A stretch of 64,000 bases of DNA from Kitasatospora sp. CB01950 (GTDB lineage Bacteria; Actinomycetota; Actinomycetes; Streptomycetales; Streptomycetaceae), in contig NZ_LISX01000013.1 of the NCBI RefSeq assembly GCF_001905465.1, forward strand, positions 1 through 64,000, in the 5' to 3' direction. Numbering within the stretch: position 1 is the first letter of the stretch; the number at the start of each line of letters is the position of its first letter. A program made the translations under genes and the position numbers. The notes beneath the pieces are model-generated. The model saw only the letters and a program-made list of their open reading frames with translations, did not search any database and was not told the DNA's origin. Shown here one piece after another: positions 24,862 through 34,104 of the stretch.

Positions 24862-25809
24862 ATGACAGCGACCGTCCCCACCCCGTCCGCCGACCCGCTC
24901 ACCACCCGTCCACCGTCCGGCAGTTCGGGCCACGGCCCCGGCGTCCTGCCGCGCACGGCGCTGACCGCGATCGCGCCCGCCGTCTGGGGCACCACCTACG
25001 TGGTCACCACGCAGCTGCTGCCGCCCGGACATCCGATGTTCGCGGCCCTGCTGCGCGCCCTGCCCGCGGGCCTGATGGCGCTGGCCGTCACCCGGACGCT
25101 GCCGCGCGGCAGTTGGTGGGGCAAGGCGGCTGTTCTCGGCGTACTGAACATCGGACTGTTCCTGCCGCTGCTGTTCACCGCCGCCGAGCGCCTGCCCGGC
25201 GGAGTCGCCGGAACCCTCGCGGCCGCCCAGCCGATGATCGTCGCTGTGCTGGCCGTGGTCGTGCTGCGTCAACGCCTCTCCGGCCGACGGTTGCTGTGGG
25301 GCCTGGTCGGAGTGCTCGGCGTCGGACTGGTGGTGATCGGCCCGAGTGCCGCGCTGGACGCCGTCGGCGTGGCGGCCGGACTCGGCGGCGCCGCCACCAT
25401 GGCGCTCGGGGTCACCCTCACCAAGCGCTGGGGCCGCCCCGAGGGCGTCTCCCCGCTGGCGCTCACCGGATGGCAACTCACCTCCGGCGGTCTGTTCCTG
25501 CTCCCACTGACCTTCGTCTTCGAAGGCGCCCCGCCGGCCGTCGGCGGGCGAGCCGCACTCGGCTACCTGTGGCTCGGCCTGATCGGCGGACTGCTCACCT
25601 ACGCCCTCTGGTTCCAGGGCATCACCAGCCTTCCCGTCACCAACGTCGCCGTGCTCGGGCTGCTCTCTCCGCTGGTGGCCGCCGTGCTCGGCGCGGTGGT
25701 GCTCGACCAGACCCTCGGCCCGGTCCAGCTGGTGGGCTTCGCCCTCGCACTGGCCTCGATCGTCGCCGGACAGTTGCCCGACCGCCGCCCCGCCCCCGCC
25801 CGGAGCTGA
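24862..25809 (+). CDS. EamA/DMT family transporter
   Basis: Membrane protein of about 315 residues with roughly 10 helices in two EamA halves: AIAPAVWGTTYVVTTQLLPP and LPAGLMALAVTRTLPRG in the first, GWQLTSGGLFLLPLTFVFEG and TSLPVTNVAVLGLLSPLVAA in the second. It is probably an exporter of amino acids or other metabolites. The ATG at 24862 is favoured because CAGACT sits 7 nt upstream in leaderless-promoter position; GTG 24841 is in frame as an alternative. It is probably under the divergent LysR regulator. Confidence 0.82.
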   Translation: MTATVPTPSADPLTTRPPSGSSGHGPGVLPRTALTAIAPAVWGTTYVVTTQLLPPGHPMFAALLRALPAGLMALAVTRTLPRGSWWGKAAVLGVLNIGLFLPLLFTAAERLPGGVAGTLAAAQPMIVAVLAVVVLRQRLSGRRLLWGLVGVLGVGLVVIGPSAALDAVGVAAGLGGAATMALGVTLTKRWGRPEGVSPLALTGWQLTSGGLFLLPLTFVFEGAPPAVGGRAALGYLWLGLIGGLLTYALWFQGITSLPVTNVAVLGLLSPLVAAVLGAVVLDQTLGPVQLVGFALALASIVAGQLPDRRPAPARS

Positions 25810-25844
25810 TCGGCGATCGGATGTCGCGGCCTTCGCCCGGCTCG

Positions 25845-26882
25845 TCAGACCCGGCGGATCACATTGATCGAGATGGCGTCGACCTTCATCACCTTCACCA
25901 CGTCACCGGCCTTCGGCGCGTGCACCACCTGGCCGTTGCCGATGTACATGGCGACGTGACTCCGGTCGGACTTGTAGATCACCAGGTCGCCGGGCTGAGC
26001 GTTGTGCCAGTCCGTGCCCACGTTGGTGCCGACCGTGGCCTGCTCCTGCGAGGTGCGCGGCAGCGAGACGCCGGCCTTCGCGTACGCCCACACCATCAGA
26101 CCCGAGCAGTCGAAGGTGCTCGGGCCGGACGCGCCCCAGATGTAGTCCGCACCCTGCTTGCTGAGCGCGGCCTCCACCGCGACCTTGGCCGCGCCGGTGG
26201 CCGGGGGCAGAGTGGTCGGGTCGACCCGGGAGGCGCTGCGCGAGGCGGAACCGTCGGTGCCCCGGACGATCTCCGCGCGATCGGCAGCGGACACCGTGGC
26301 CAGCAGGCGCTGCGCCTCCTGCAGCTTGGACTGCACGGTGCCCTTGGCGTCGTCGAGCGCCCGGGTCTGGCCGTCCAGGTCGGCCAGGACGGCCGAGGCC
26401 TCCTGCTTCTGCTGGTTCAGCCGGCGCTGCTGCTCGTCCAGCGCCTTCAGGGTCTCGGCCTGGGTGCTGGCGGCCTGGTCGAAGGAGGACGCCTGGGACA
26501 GGTACCGGTCCGGGTCGGAGGAGAGCATCAGGCGCACCGACGGGTCGATGCCGCCCTGCCGGTACTGGTCGCCGGCCACCGCCGCCAGCCCGGTGGACAG
26601 TTCGTTCAACTGTTCCTGGCCGCGCGCGATCTGGTCCTGCAGCTGGTCGGCCTGCTTGCGCAGCTGGTCGGCCTTCTCCTTGGCGCCGTTGTACTTCTCG
26701 GCCGCCTGCTCCTGCTCCTCCAGCAGCTTGTCGACCTGCGCCTTCACCTCGTTCTTGTTCGGCTGGGCCGGGGCAGCGTGCGCGCTCACCTGGGCCGACA
26801 GGGCCACCGCGGTGGCGGCGGCACCGGTCAGGACGTAGGTGCGGGCGCGGCTCGCTTGTTTCGGGCGTCGATGGGAAGCCAT
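25845..26882 (-). CDS. secreted NlpC/P60 cell-wall endopeptidase
   Basis: Exported C40 peptidase of 345 residues. A twin-basic signal region with a hydrophobic core and a QVSAHA cleavage area covers residues 1-37. Residues 45-215 are long coiled coils rich in Gln, Glu and Ala. The catalytic NlpC/P60 domain (235-345) holds Cys259 in FDCSGLMVWAY, His309 in RSHVAMYIG and His321 in VVHAP. It should cut D-Glu-diamino-acid bonds in peptidoglycan, as in RpfI/RipA-like hydrolases. AGGA precedes the ATG. The upstream region did not show a recognisable ydaO-type riboswitch. Confidence 0.9.
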   Translation of the reverse strand: MASHRRPKQASRARTYVLTGAAATAVALSAQVSAHAAPAQPNKNEVKAQVDKLLEEQEQAAEKYNGAKEKADQLRKQADQLQDQIARGQEQLNELSTGLAAVAGDQYRQGGIDPSVRLMLSSDPDRYLSQASSFDQAASTQAETLKALDEQQRRLNQQKQEASAVLADLDGQTRALDDAKGTVQSKLQEAQRLLATVSAADRAEIVRGTDGSASRSASRVDPTTLPPATGAAKVAVEAALSKQGADYIWGASGPSTFDCSGLMVWAYAKAGVSLPRTSQEQATVGTNVGTDWHNAQPGDLVIYKSDRSHVAMYIGNGQVVHAPKAGDVVKVMKVDAISINVIRRV

Positions 26883-27077
26883 GAGGGTCCTGCTTTCTGC
26901 TCCGGTCGAACGCATCAGTGTGCGTGATAATCCGACAATGAGTTTGAGGCCAGACCGTAATCAGCTCAGGGCCTCCACGTCCACTTCCGCAGGTCGCCAA
27001 TTGGGCCGAGAAGGCCCAGCATTGATTACTTCTCAGTAGGAAGTGGCCCTGTCGGCGAGGCTCGTTAGCGTGCACGC

Positions 27078-27929
27078 ATGACCGGCGCCCTCCACGAACT
27101 GCGCCACCTGCGGCCCTACGCCGACCTGACCGCCGTCGCCGCCCTGCTCCCCGCCGGACGGCTGGTGAAGCCGGACGACCACGACGCGGACACCGTCCCC
27201 GTGCTCTGGATGAGCGACGGGCCCGCGCCCCTCGGCCTCTGGGAGAAGCTCCACCGCGAGCACCCGAACACCGGGCTGTGGCCACTGCTGCTCGCCCCCC
27301 TCGCCACCACCGACGCCGCGTTCCGCCCCTGGGGATCCGGCGAACTCCAGCCGCGCGGCGCCGGCGAACCCGACTGGCACGACCCTGCCGCACTGCTGCG
27401 CACCGGCTGGGAGTGCTCCACCACCCCCGCCGGCGAGGACGGGGAGGCCGACCCGCAGGAGAGCGCCGAACTCGCCGAAAGCATTGCCCCGTTCACCGAC
27501 GGCTGGCCAGGAACGGCGCCCACCCCCGAACGACCCGGAGACCCCGACCGGGCCGCCCGCGCCCTCGCCCGCGAACTGCTGGCCGACAACGCGCACCTGC
27601 GGATCGGCCTGGTCCCCGCCGCCACCGGCGCCGAGGCGCTCACCGCCTGCGGCTGGACCGGGCCGGTCAACCACGAGGGCGACATCGCCAAAGTCTCCGC
27701 CGTGCTCCTCGACTGGGAACGCCGCTACGGCACCCGACTGGTCCAGGTCGGTTTCGCCGACCTCGAACTGAGCGTCGGAGCGCCGCCCGAGGACGACGAC
27801 TTGGCGCTCCGGATCGCCGCCGAACACCTCGCGTTCTGCCCAGACAAGATCTTCCAGGGCGTCGGTACGATCGCAGACTACGCCCCCGGCCTGGTCAACG
27901 CCGAGCAGTGGTCCTTCTGGTGGGACTGA
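27078..27929 (+). CDS. DUF4253 domain protein
   Basis: Soluble 283-residue protein. The C-terminal third (AVLLDWERRYGTRLVQVGFADLELSV, then HLAFCPDKIFQGVGTIADYA) carries the DUF4253 signature, including the conserved AEHLAFCPD and the tryptophan-rich end. Its function is unknown; the domain is common in actinobacteria. TAGCGT at 27066-27071 is 6 nt before the ATG, suggesting a leaderless mRNA. It is divergent from the NlpC/P60 gene. Confidence 0.82.
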   Translation: MTGALHELRHLRPYADLTAVAALLPAGRLVKPDDHDADTVPVLWMSDGPAPLGLWEKLHREHPNTGLWPLLLAPLATTDAAFRPWGSGELQPRGAGEPDWHDPAALLRTGWECSTTPAGEDGEADPQESAELAESIAPFTDGWPGTAPTPERPGDPDRAARALARELLADNAHLRIGLVPAATGAEALTACGWTGPVNHEGDIAKVSAVLLDWERRYGTRLVQVGFADLELSVGAPPEDDDLALRIAAEHLAFCPDKIFQGVGTIADYAPGLVNAEQWSFWWD

Positions 27930-28178
27930 CCGGGGCTCGACCCACCGGCAACTCCCTTTGTCGTGAGCAGAGATGGCAGCGCGTCAGCTTCGGCGGAGCC
28001 CGATTCACGCGTGCGGGCGGAGAATTGGCCGTCGGCTCACCCTGCGGGGTGGTTTGAGGCCCGGACCAGCAGGTTTGACCGGGAACCGCCCCTAGGCTTC
28101 GGACCATCCGGAACCGGCCGAAGCCGAACGGTCATTGAGTGGCCGTCGGGCCACTGGAGCGAAAGGGGGTACGGACCT

Positions 28179-28733
28179 ATGACGCGCACCGCACAGGCGG
28201 AAGCGGACTCCATGCTGCGCCGCACCCTCGGTGAGCGGCGCATCGCCCTGGTCGCCTGGCGGCTGCTCGTTCTGCGGAACGCGCACCCTGCAGTCGGGGC
28301 CGGAGTCGCGCAACTCTCCACCTACCGCAGCCACCCCTGGCGGCGGATCGAGCACACCGTGGACAGCGGCAGACGCCTGTTCTTCTCCGACCAGGAGGCC
28401 CTGCAGCGCGAGATCGAGCGCCTCGAACGCAGTGACCGCCGGATCTCAGGAGTTGACGACCAGGGCCGCCCCTACACGGCCCTCGACCCCGCCGTCCGGG
28501 CGATGTTCCACGCCGCGGACGCCGACCACAGCGGCCAGTTGTGCGCCGACGAGTACCGCACCCTGTTCGGCGGCACCCGCGTCCACCCGGCCGAACTCCA
28601 CCACGGCTTCCGCCAACTGGACACCGACGGGGACGGCTGGATCACCGAGGAGGAGTGCGTCGGGGGCTTCACCGAGTTCTTCACCGCCCGCACCGGCAGC
28701 GTGGCCGGGGCCCAACTCCTCGGCCGACCATGA
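28179..28733 (+). CDS. EF-hand calcium-binding protein
   Basis: Protein of 184 residues. Two EF-hand loops lie in the C-terminal half: DADHSGQLCADE and DTDGDGWITEEE, both with Asp at positions 1 and 3 and Glu at 12, so both should bind Ca2+. The N-terminal half is basic and helical without a signal peptide. Streptomycetes carry several such calmodulin-like proteins with poorly known roles. ATG 28179 follows AAAGGGGG. A TAGGCT at about 28093 may be the -10, giving an 80-nt leader. Confidence 0.82.
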   Translation: MTRTAQAEADSMLRRTLGERRIALVAWRLLVLRNAHPAVGAGVAQLSTYRSHPWRRIEHTVDSGRRLFFSDQEALQREIERLERSDRRISGVDDQGRPYTALDPAVRAMFHAADADHSGQLCADEYRTLFGGTRVHPAELHHGFRQLDTDGDGWITEEECVGGFTEFFTARTGSVAGAQLLGRP

Positions 28734-28767
28734 CGGCCGCCCGGCTGGGCGGCAGCCGGGCGGGCAG

Positions 28768-31335
28768 TCAGAGCGCGGTGGTGGGACGGGCGCGCAGCAA
28801 GACGCGCCCGGGGAGAGCGGTGGCGGCCAGGCACAGGAGCGTGGTCGCGGCGACGAGCGGAAGGGCGGAGGTGAGCGGAACGTGCGGGGCATCGGAGGTC
28901 AGCACACGAGTGAGCGGGGTGAGCGTCGCCCAGGCGATCGCGGCGCCGGTCACCAGACCGATCGCGGCGATCAGCAGCGCCTCCCAGCGCAGCATCGAGC
29001 GGACCTGTCGGCGGGTGGTGCCGGCCAGCCGCAGCAGGGCGATCTCGCGGCGGCGGTCAAGGACGGTCATCACCAGGGTGTTCGCGGCAGTCAGCGCCGC
29101 GAACCCGGCCAGCACGCCGGCCATCACGTTGTTCGCCCAGCTGTTCAGCTCGCGGTCCTGGTCGTCCTGCTGCGCGTAGCCCTGGCGGTCCTTCACCGAC
29201 AGGCCCTGCGGGGCCAGCTCGGACAGGGCCTTCGTGGTGGCGGCGCCGTCCGCGCCAGGAGTCTCCGCGACCAGCAGGCGCGCCGGGTACGGCGAATCGG
29301 TATGCGCGGCGACCGCCGCCTTCGGCAGCAGAGCCTGCCCGAAACCGAGACCGCGGCCGTAGATCGCCACCACCGTCGGTTCGACCCGGGTGCCGTCACC
29401 GAGCCAGAACGCCGCCCGCTGACCGACCTTCACGTGCAGGCCCTCGGCCAGGAAGGAGTCCAGCGCAACCGTGTCGACGGAACGGGAGAGGTCGGCCAGT
29501 GCGCCGGACGTCACGCCCAGGTCCAGCACCTTCGTCAGGGCGGCCGGGTCGCCGTCCACCGCCACGGCGGGGGCCGAACCGAGCGCGCCGGAGGACGAGT
29601 ACACCAGGCCGGTGGGCAGCAGGCCGACCGCGGCGTCCACACCCGGCAGGTCGGCCGCGCGGTCCACGACGTCCGAGGGCAGGCCGGGCGCGGCGACGGC
29701 GGTGACCACCCGGTCCGCCGTCAGCCCCTCGCGGACCTGCACCGAGGCGGCATGGTCGAGGCTGGACTGCAGGAACAGCAGCGTCCCGCAGAAGGCCGTG
29801 ACCATCACGATCGGGACGGTCGCGGAAGCCAGCCGGCGGGAGGCGGACCGAGCATTGTCGGCTGCCAACGAGGCCGATGCCCCGGCGGCGCGCAGCAGCA
29901 CACCCACCAGGCCGACCGCGCCGCGCACCAGCCACGGGCCGAGCAGCCCGACCGCGACCAGGAAGCACAGCACCACACCCAGGGCGAGGTTGGCGGCCGT
30001 CGCACCCGCCATGCCGGCCGCCGCCACCGCCAGGGCGACGGCGCCGGCGGCGAACAGCACACCGAGCACCGCCCGTACCGCGCCCGGCGCACCCGGCCCG
30101 ATGTCGGCCGCGCCGAGTGCCTGGGTCGGCCGCATCCGGGCGCTGTGCCGGGCCGCGACCAGACCGGCGGCCAGCGCCGTCCCCGTGCAGAGGGCGACCG
30201 CGACGAGCAGCGGCAGCGGTCCCACGTCGAGCGACACCCCGGCGGGCACCGCGCCGCGCGAGACCAACTCGCCGAACCACCAGCGGGCCAGCAGCACCCC
30301 GGGCAGGACGCCGATCGCGGCGGCGACCGGGGCGATCAGGCCCGCCTCGGTGGCGATCGAACGGCGAATCTGGCGGGGCGTCGCCCCGATGGTCCGCAGC
30401 AGCGCGAACTCGCGGGCCCGCTGGCCGGTGGCCAACGTGATGGTGCCGGCCAGTACGAACACCGCGACCGTGGTGGCCGTCCCGCCGAAGGAGCCGCCGA
30501 TCCCGGCCAGCACCTCCTTCGCCTCCAGCAGTGCCGGCTGCTCCACCTCGCCACGCTGCAGGCCCGTCGTCACCTGCGCCTTGCCGTCCAACGCCTGGCG
30601 CAGGGCCTTGGCCAGCGCGCGTGGGTCGGCGCCCGGCGCGGGGCGGACGGCCAGGGCGTCGATCCGGCCCGGGTGACCGGAGATCCGGTCGGCGGTGGCA
30701 TCAGGGAACCAGACGGTGGCCCGGCCGGACTGCGCCTCGGCGAGACCGGAGATCCGGTAGGGCGCGGTGCCGGCAGGCGTGTCGAGGGTGAGGGTGGCGC
30801 CCGGCGCGAGGTGGGCGGCGCGGGCACTGGCGGCGTCCAGCACCAGTTCGCCGTCGGTGGGGGCGCGTCCCTCGGTGAGGTGCTCGCCGGGGGCGATGCC
30901 GAGCGCGGCCCAGCCGCGACCGGTGAGCCCAGGCAGATCGGGCAGGTTGGGCAGGTTGGCTTGCTCGGCTTGGCCGGGCTGGCCGGGTCGGTTTGCGGAC
31001 ACCGGGAACGCGGAGTCGGGGCGGGCCTCGCCGACGCCCGGCACGGCGGCCACCACGGCCGTCAACGAGGCGTCCAGCCGGGCCAGTTCGGGCAGGGGCC
31101 GGGTGACGGTGTCGGGCTGCTTGCCGTGGACGACCGTGATCTTCACGTGCTGGTCGGCGGAGACCACGATCGGCGCATCCGCGTACCGCTCGGGCTTGAC
31201 GGACGCGGTCAGACCGGTCTGCAGCAGCACGCCGCACGCGGTCACGATGGCGGAGGCGAACAGCAGTGCCAGGAAGGTGCCCGCGAACGAGGCGGGTCGG
31301 AAGCGTACGGCGGCGCGGGCCAGGCCGTTGGTCAT
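28768..31335 (-). CDS. ABC transporter permease, FtsX/MacB type
   Basis: Permease of 855 residues with duplicated FtsX domains. There is one helix near the N-terminus, a large extracytoplasmic region (to about residue 260), a helix cluster with LALVALCTGTALAAG-type segments, then a second extracytoplasmic part and three C-terminal helices containing RRREIALLRLAGTTRRQVR. The matching REFALLRTIGATPRQIR occurs in the first half. The extracytoplasmic domain includes a Pro/Gln-rich linker (GQPGQAEQANLPNLPDLPGL). It lies 36 bp after its ATPase gene. Probably exports a peptide, lipid or lipoprotein. Confidence 0.88.
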   Translation of the reverse strand: MTNGLARAAVRFRPASFAGTFLALLFASAIVTACGVLLQTGLTASVKPERYADAPIVVSADQHVKITVVHGKQPDTVTRPLPELARLDASLTAVVAAVPGVGEARPDSAFPVSANRPGQPGQAEQANLPNLPDLPGLTGRGWAALGIAPGEHLTEGRAPTDGELVLDAASARAAHLAPGATLTLDTPAGTAPYRISGLAEAQSGRATVWFPDATADRISGHPGRIDALAVRPAPGADPRALAKALRQALDGKAQVTTGLQRGEVEQPALLEAKEVLAGIGGSFGGTATTVAVFVLAGTITLATGQRAREFALLRTIGATPRQIRRSIATEAGLIAPVAAAIGVLPGVLLARWWFGELVSRGAVPAGVSLDVGPLPLLVAVALCTGTALAAGLVAARHSARMRPTQALGAADIGPGAPGAVRAVLGVLFAAGAVALAVAAAGMAGATAANLALGVVLCFLVAVGLLGPWLVRGAVGLVGVLLRAAGASASLAADNARSASRRLASATVPIVMVTAFCGTLLFLQSSLDHAASVQVREGLTADRVVTAVAAPGLPSDVVDRAADLPGVDAAVGLLPTGLVYSSSGALGSAPAVAVDGDPAALTKVLDLGVTSGALADLSRSVDTVALDSFLAEGLHVKVGQRAAFWLGDGTRVEPTVVAIYGRGLGFGQALLPKAAVAAHTDSPYPARLLVAETPGADGAATTKALSELAPQGLSVKDRQGYAQQDDQDRELNSWANNVMAGVLAGFAALTAANTLVMTVLDRRREIALLRLAGTTRRQVRSMLRWEALLIAAIGLVTGAAIAWATLTPLTRVLTSDAPHVPLTSALPLVAATTLLCLAATALPGRVLLRARPTTAL

Positions 31336-31371
31336 GCGGTCAACTCCGAGGAGGCGAAGGGGAGACGGCGG

Positions 31372-32238
31372 TCAGGGACGGGCGGGCCGGGCGGCGAGGG
31401 TGAGCATGCGGTCGGAGACGGTGCGCGGGTCGGGATGGTGGAGTTCGCCCGCCAGCAGGCCGCCGGCCAGGAAGACCGCGCGGTCGGCGAAGGAGGCGGC
31501 GACCGGGTCGTGCGTCACCATCACCACCGTGGCGCCCAGGCCGTCCACCGCGTCGCGGAGCAGACCGAGGACTTCGTGCGCACTGCGCGTGTCGAGCGCG
31601 CCGGTGGGCTCGTCGGCGAAGATCACGTCGGGTCGGGTGATCAACGCCCGGGCCAGTGCGACGCGCTGCTGCTGCCCACCGGAGAGCTGTCCGGGGCGGC
31701 GGGCGGCATGCTCGCCCAGACCGACCCGGGTGAGCAGTTCGTGGGCGCGCGCCTTGTCCTGTCGGCCGCCGGCCAGACGCTGTGGGAGCAGCACGTTCTG
31801 CAGGACCGTCAGCGAAGGCAGCAGGTTGAACGCCTGGAAGACGAAGCCGATCCGGTTGCGGCGGAGCTTGGTCAGCGTGTCCTCGCCGAGCGAGCTGATC
31901 GGCCGGCCGGACAGCAGAACCTGCCCTGCGTCGGGCCGGTCGAGGCCGGCGGCGCACTGCAGGAAGGTGCTCTTGCCGGAGCCGGACGGGCCCATCACGG
32001 CCGTGAAAGTGCCGGCGGCGAGCGCCAGGTCGACCCCGCCGAGGGCGTGCACCGCACCCGGGCCGCGACCGTAAGTCCGGCGCACCCCGCGCAGTTCCAC
32101 TGCCGGCAGTTCGGAGGCGGACGGCCCGGGCTGTCCGGACCATCCGGACTGCCCGGGCACGGCTGCGGCTGCTGCGGCGTCGAAGGCGGGCTCGTGGGCG
32201 GGCCGGCCGGGCTGGGAACGGCGCAGGCGGGGCGACAT
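31372..32238 (-). CDS. ABC transporter ATP-binding protein (MacB/LolD type)
   Basis: ATPase of 288 residues with all motifs: Walker A GPSGSGKST, Q-loop VFQAFNL, signature LSGGQQQRVALARAL, Walker B VIFADEPTGALD and the His switch MVTHD. The DEPTGALD and LRRNRIGFVFQAFNLLP stretches place it in the MacB/LolD group that pairs with FtsX-type permeases. The first 45 residues are an unusual low-complexity extension (Ala-rich, then PGQSGWSGQPGP). It is the promoter-proximal gene of a two-gene operon with the permease. Confidence 0.92.
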   Translation of the reverse strand: MSPRLRRSQPGRPAHEPAFDAAAAAAVPGQSGWSGQPGPSASELPAVELRGVRRTYGRGPGAVHALGGVDLALAAGTFTAVMGPSGSGKSTFLQCAAGLDRPDAGQVLLSGRPISSLGEDTLTKLRRNRIGFVFQAFNLLPSLTVLQNVLLPQRLAGGRQDKARAHELLTRVGLGEHAARRPGQLSGGQQQRVALARALITRPDVIFADEPTGALDTRSAHEVLGLLRDAVDGLGATVVMVTHDPVAASFADRAVFLAGGLLAGELHHPDPRTVSDRMLTLAARPARP

Positions 32239-32436
32239 GGTGGGGCCTTCCTCGGAGGTGACGCCCCGGGGGTCCTCTCTTCCGGGGCATCGCCAACGCT
32301 AGGAAAACCACAGGTCACCCGCCATGAAGGGGGCAGGAGGCTTCGAGGTGGGGTTATCCCCACCATCATCCGGCTACCAACCCCCGCTAGACGTCAGGGG
32401 GCTGAGGCATCACCGGGTAGTCGGTCCGCCGACGGC

Positions 32437-33534
32437 TCACACCGGCTTGGTGGCGTGCGCCGGGATCTGGTTGGTGACCGCCAGCACTTCGCCTCGCGGC
32501 TGCATGCCCGTGGCACGCCGGAGTTCGGCGACCTCCGGGTCGGCCACCGACACCGTGACGGTGTAGGGCGCGGGGCCGGTGATGGTGTTGGCACCGTCGG
32601 TGCGCACCATCATCCCGGAGGAGAGGGCCTGCGCCTCCACTCCCGGGCAGAGTGCCGCCACCGGCAGAACGACGTGCGCCACCGCGCCGTAGTCGGAGAC
32701 CAGCCAGCCCTTGCCGTCTGCGGTGTGCTGCGCGCCTTCGATCGTGGCGGGCAGCCCGTACGCGGCGGCGACCAGCCCGTCCGGACCCTCGATCTCCACC
32801 GCGACGCCCTCCGGGCCGAGCGGTGCGGACAGCACCATCGGCGTCCCGGAGCCAGAGCTGAGCCGCAGGTCGAAGGTGAACTCCTCCTGCCGGCCGGCGT
32901 CGAGGCGCTGGTACCCGTAGGCGGCCAGCAGGAGTGCCGGCCCCGACGACCCCTCGACGGTGAGCGAGGCGGGGGCGGCCGGGAAGCGGTGGTAGCCGCG
33001 CGCCCCGCACCTGCTGCCGGTGAACACGCCGCCGCCGGGCAGCGCGCGGTCCGTCGAGGTCGAAGGGCTGCCCGGGCTGCCGGCGGCGCGGCCCAGTTGC
33101 GGGGTGTGGGCGCGCTGCGGCACGAACAGCACCCCGCCGGCCACCAGCAGGACGATCAGCAGCCCGAGCACCACCGTCCACTGCTCGCCCCGACTGAGCG
33201 AGCGGAACCCCCTCAGCCGACCGAAACCTCCACTGCGGTACGGGAGCTGGACCTCGTCCGGGTGGCGGCGGTGGCGTCGATGGCGGCGGAATCGGTGCGC
33301 GAAGCGGTCGCGGAACCGACGGCTGCGGCCCGGGTCGCGGCGGGACGGGCGGGCGGTCGACCAGCGGCGGCCGCCCGGGTCGACCGGCGGCTCGTGGCGC
33401 CAGCGCTCGGCCAGCATCCGGGCCCGCGCGGACGGCTCGCTGACGGTGGCGGAGCGGACGAACTCCTCGTCCAGGACCAGACCTTCGAACGGGTCCGGCG
33501 GTTCGACGGCGTCGGGCGGGCGATGGTCGGACAT
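32437..33534 (-). CDS. SCO2583-family membrane protein
   Basis: Protein of 365 residues. The N-terminal EGLVLDEEFVRSATVSEPSA matches the start of the SCO2583-type proteins of Streptomyces, followed by an Arg/His-rich stretch (RFRRHRRHRRHPDE), one membrane helix (VVLGLLIVLLVAGGVLFV, about residues 123-140) and a large extracytoplasmic domain. In S. coelicolor the SCO2583/2584 genes lie near spore-wall synthesis genes; a role in the envelope during development is inferred only. It is upstream of the ABC operon on the same strand, 198 bp away. Confidence 0.72.
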   Translation of the reverse strand: MSDHRPPDAVEPPDPFEGLVLDEEFVRSATVSEPSARARMLAERWRHEPPVDPGGRRWSTARPSRRDPGRSRRFRDRFAHRFRRHRRHRRHPDEVQLPYRSGGFGRLRGFRSLSRGEQWTVVLGLLIVLLVAGGVLFVPQRAHTPQLGRAAGSPGSPSTSTDRALPGGGVFTGSRCGARGYHRFPAAPASLTVEGSSGPALLLAAYGYQRLDAGRQEEFTFDLRLSSGSGTPMVLSAPLGPEGVAVEIEGPDGLVAAAYGLPATIEGAQHTADGKGWLVSDYGAVAHVVLPVAALCPGVEAQALSSGMMVRTDGANTITGPAPYTVTVSVADPEVAELRRATGMQPRGEVLAVTNQIPAHATKPV

Positions 33535-33644
33535 TGCGCCAGTATGCCTGCCGACGGTGACATCGCGGGGCTATGTTTTCGATCACGGACGCCACCGCCC
33601 CCGGGAGGTTCCCGGGCCGCCGCGCGTCCAGGAGGACTCCCGCC

Positions 33645-33995
33645 ATGCCACAGATCCTGATCGACCACTCGCCCGGCCTGGACTTCGATGCGACGGCGTT
33701 CGCGAAGGAAGCCCACCAGCTGATCCCCGAGGTGATCGACACAGCCACCGCCGACTGCAAGACGCTGGTGCGACCCGCCGCCACGCACCTGGTCGGTGAC
33801 GGTTCGTCGGGCGAGGCGGTCGTCCTGGTCGAGATCAAGATCCTGGCCGGGCGCAGTGCCGAGGCCCGGAGCGAACTGTCCGTCCGGATCACCGACCTGC
33901 TGCGCTCGCACATCCGGGTGCCGGCCGCGTTCTGCGTCCAGGTGAGCGAACTCGACCGGGAGACCTACGTGTTCGTCCACCACGCCGGGCACTGA
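33645..33995 (+). CDS. 5-carboxymethyl-2-hydroxymuconate isomerase-like protein
   Basis: Tautomerase-fold protein of 116 residues. The mature start would be Pro2 (MPQILIDHSPGLD), the usual catalytic proline of this superfamily, and the body matches CHMI/HpcD (THLVGDGSSGEAVVLVEIKI; RSHIRVPAAFCVQVSELDR). CHMI acts in homoprotocatechuate degradation, but no other pathway genes are near, so the in vivo role is open. AGGAGG 9 nt before the ATG fixes the start. Confidence 0.82.
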   Translation: MPQILIDHSPGLDFDATAFAKEAHQLIPEVIDTATADCKTLVRPAATHLVGDGSSGEAVVLVEIKILAGRSAEARSELSVRITDLLRSHIRVPAAFCVQVSELDRETYVFVHHAGH

Positions 33996-34104
33996 GACCG
34001 GCTGCGGAGGCGCGGTTGTTCGAGGCCGGGGCGGAACGATTCGCCTCGGCCTTGGGCGGTTGGTCAGTTGGCGTCGGCCGGGTCGGGGAGGGTGGGGGCG
34101 GCGG

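Noticed and set aside
26883..27077. A possible cyclic-di-AMP (ydaO) riboswitch upstream of the NlpC/P60 gene.
   Set aside because: Such switches precede cell-wall hydrolases in streptomycetes, but no matching core was seen in this 195-bp region.
28231..33660. An open frame of about 1,800 codons on the plus strand.
   Set aside because: It is antisense to the ABC permease, ATPase and SCO2583-type genes; its translation is Arg/Gly/Gln-rich and shows no domain. Such frames are expected in very GC-rich DNA.
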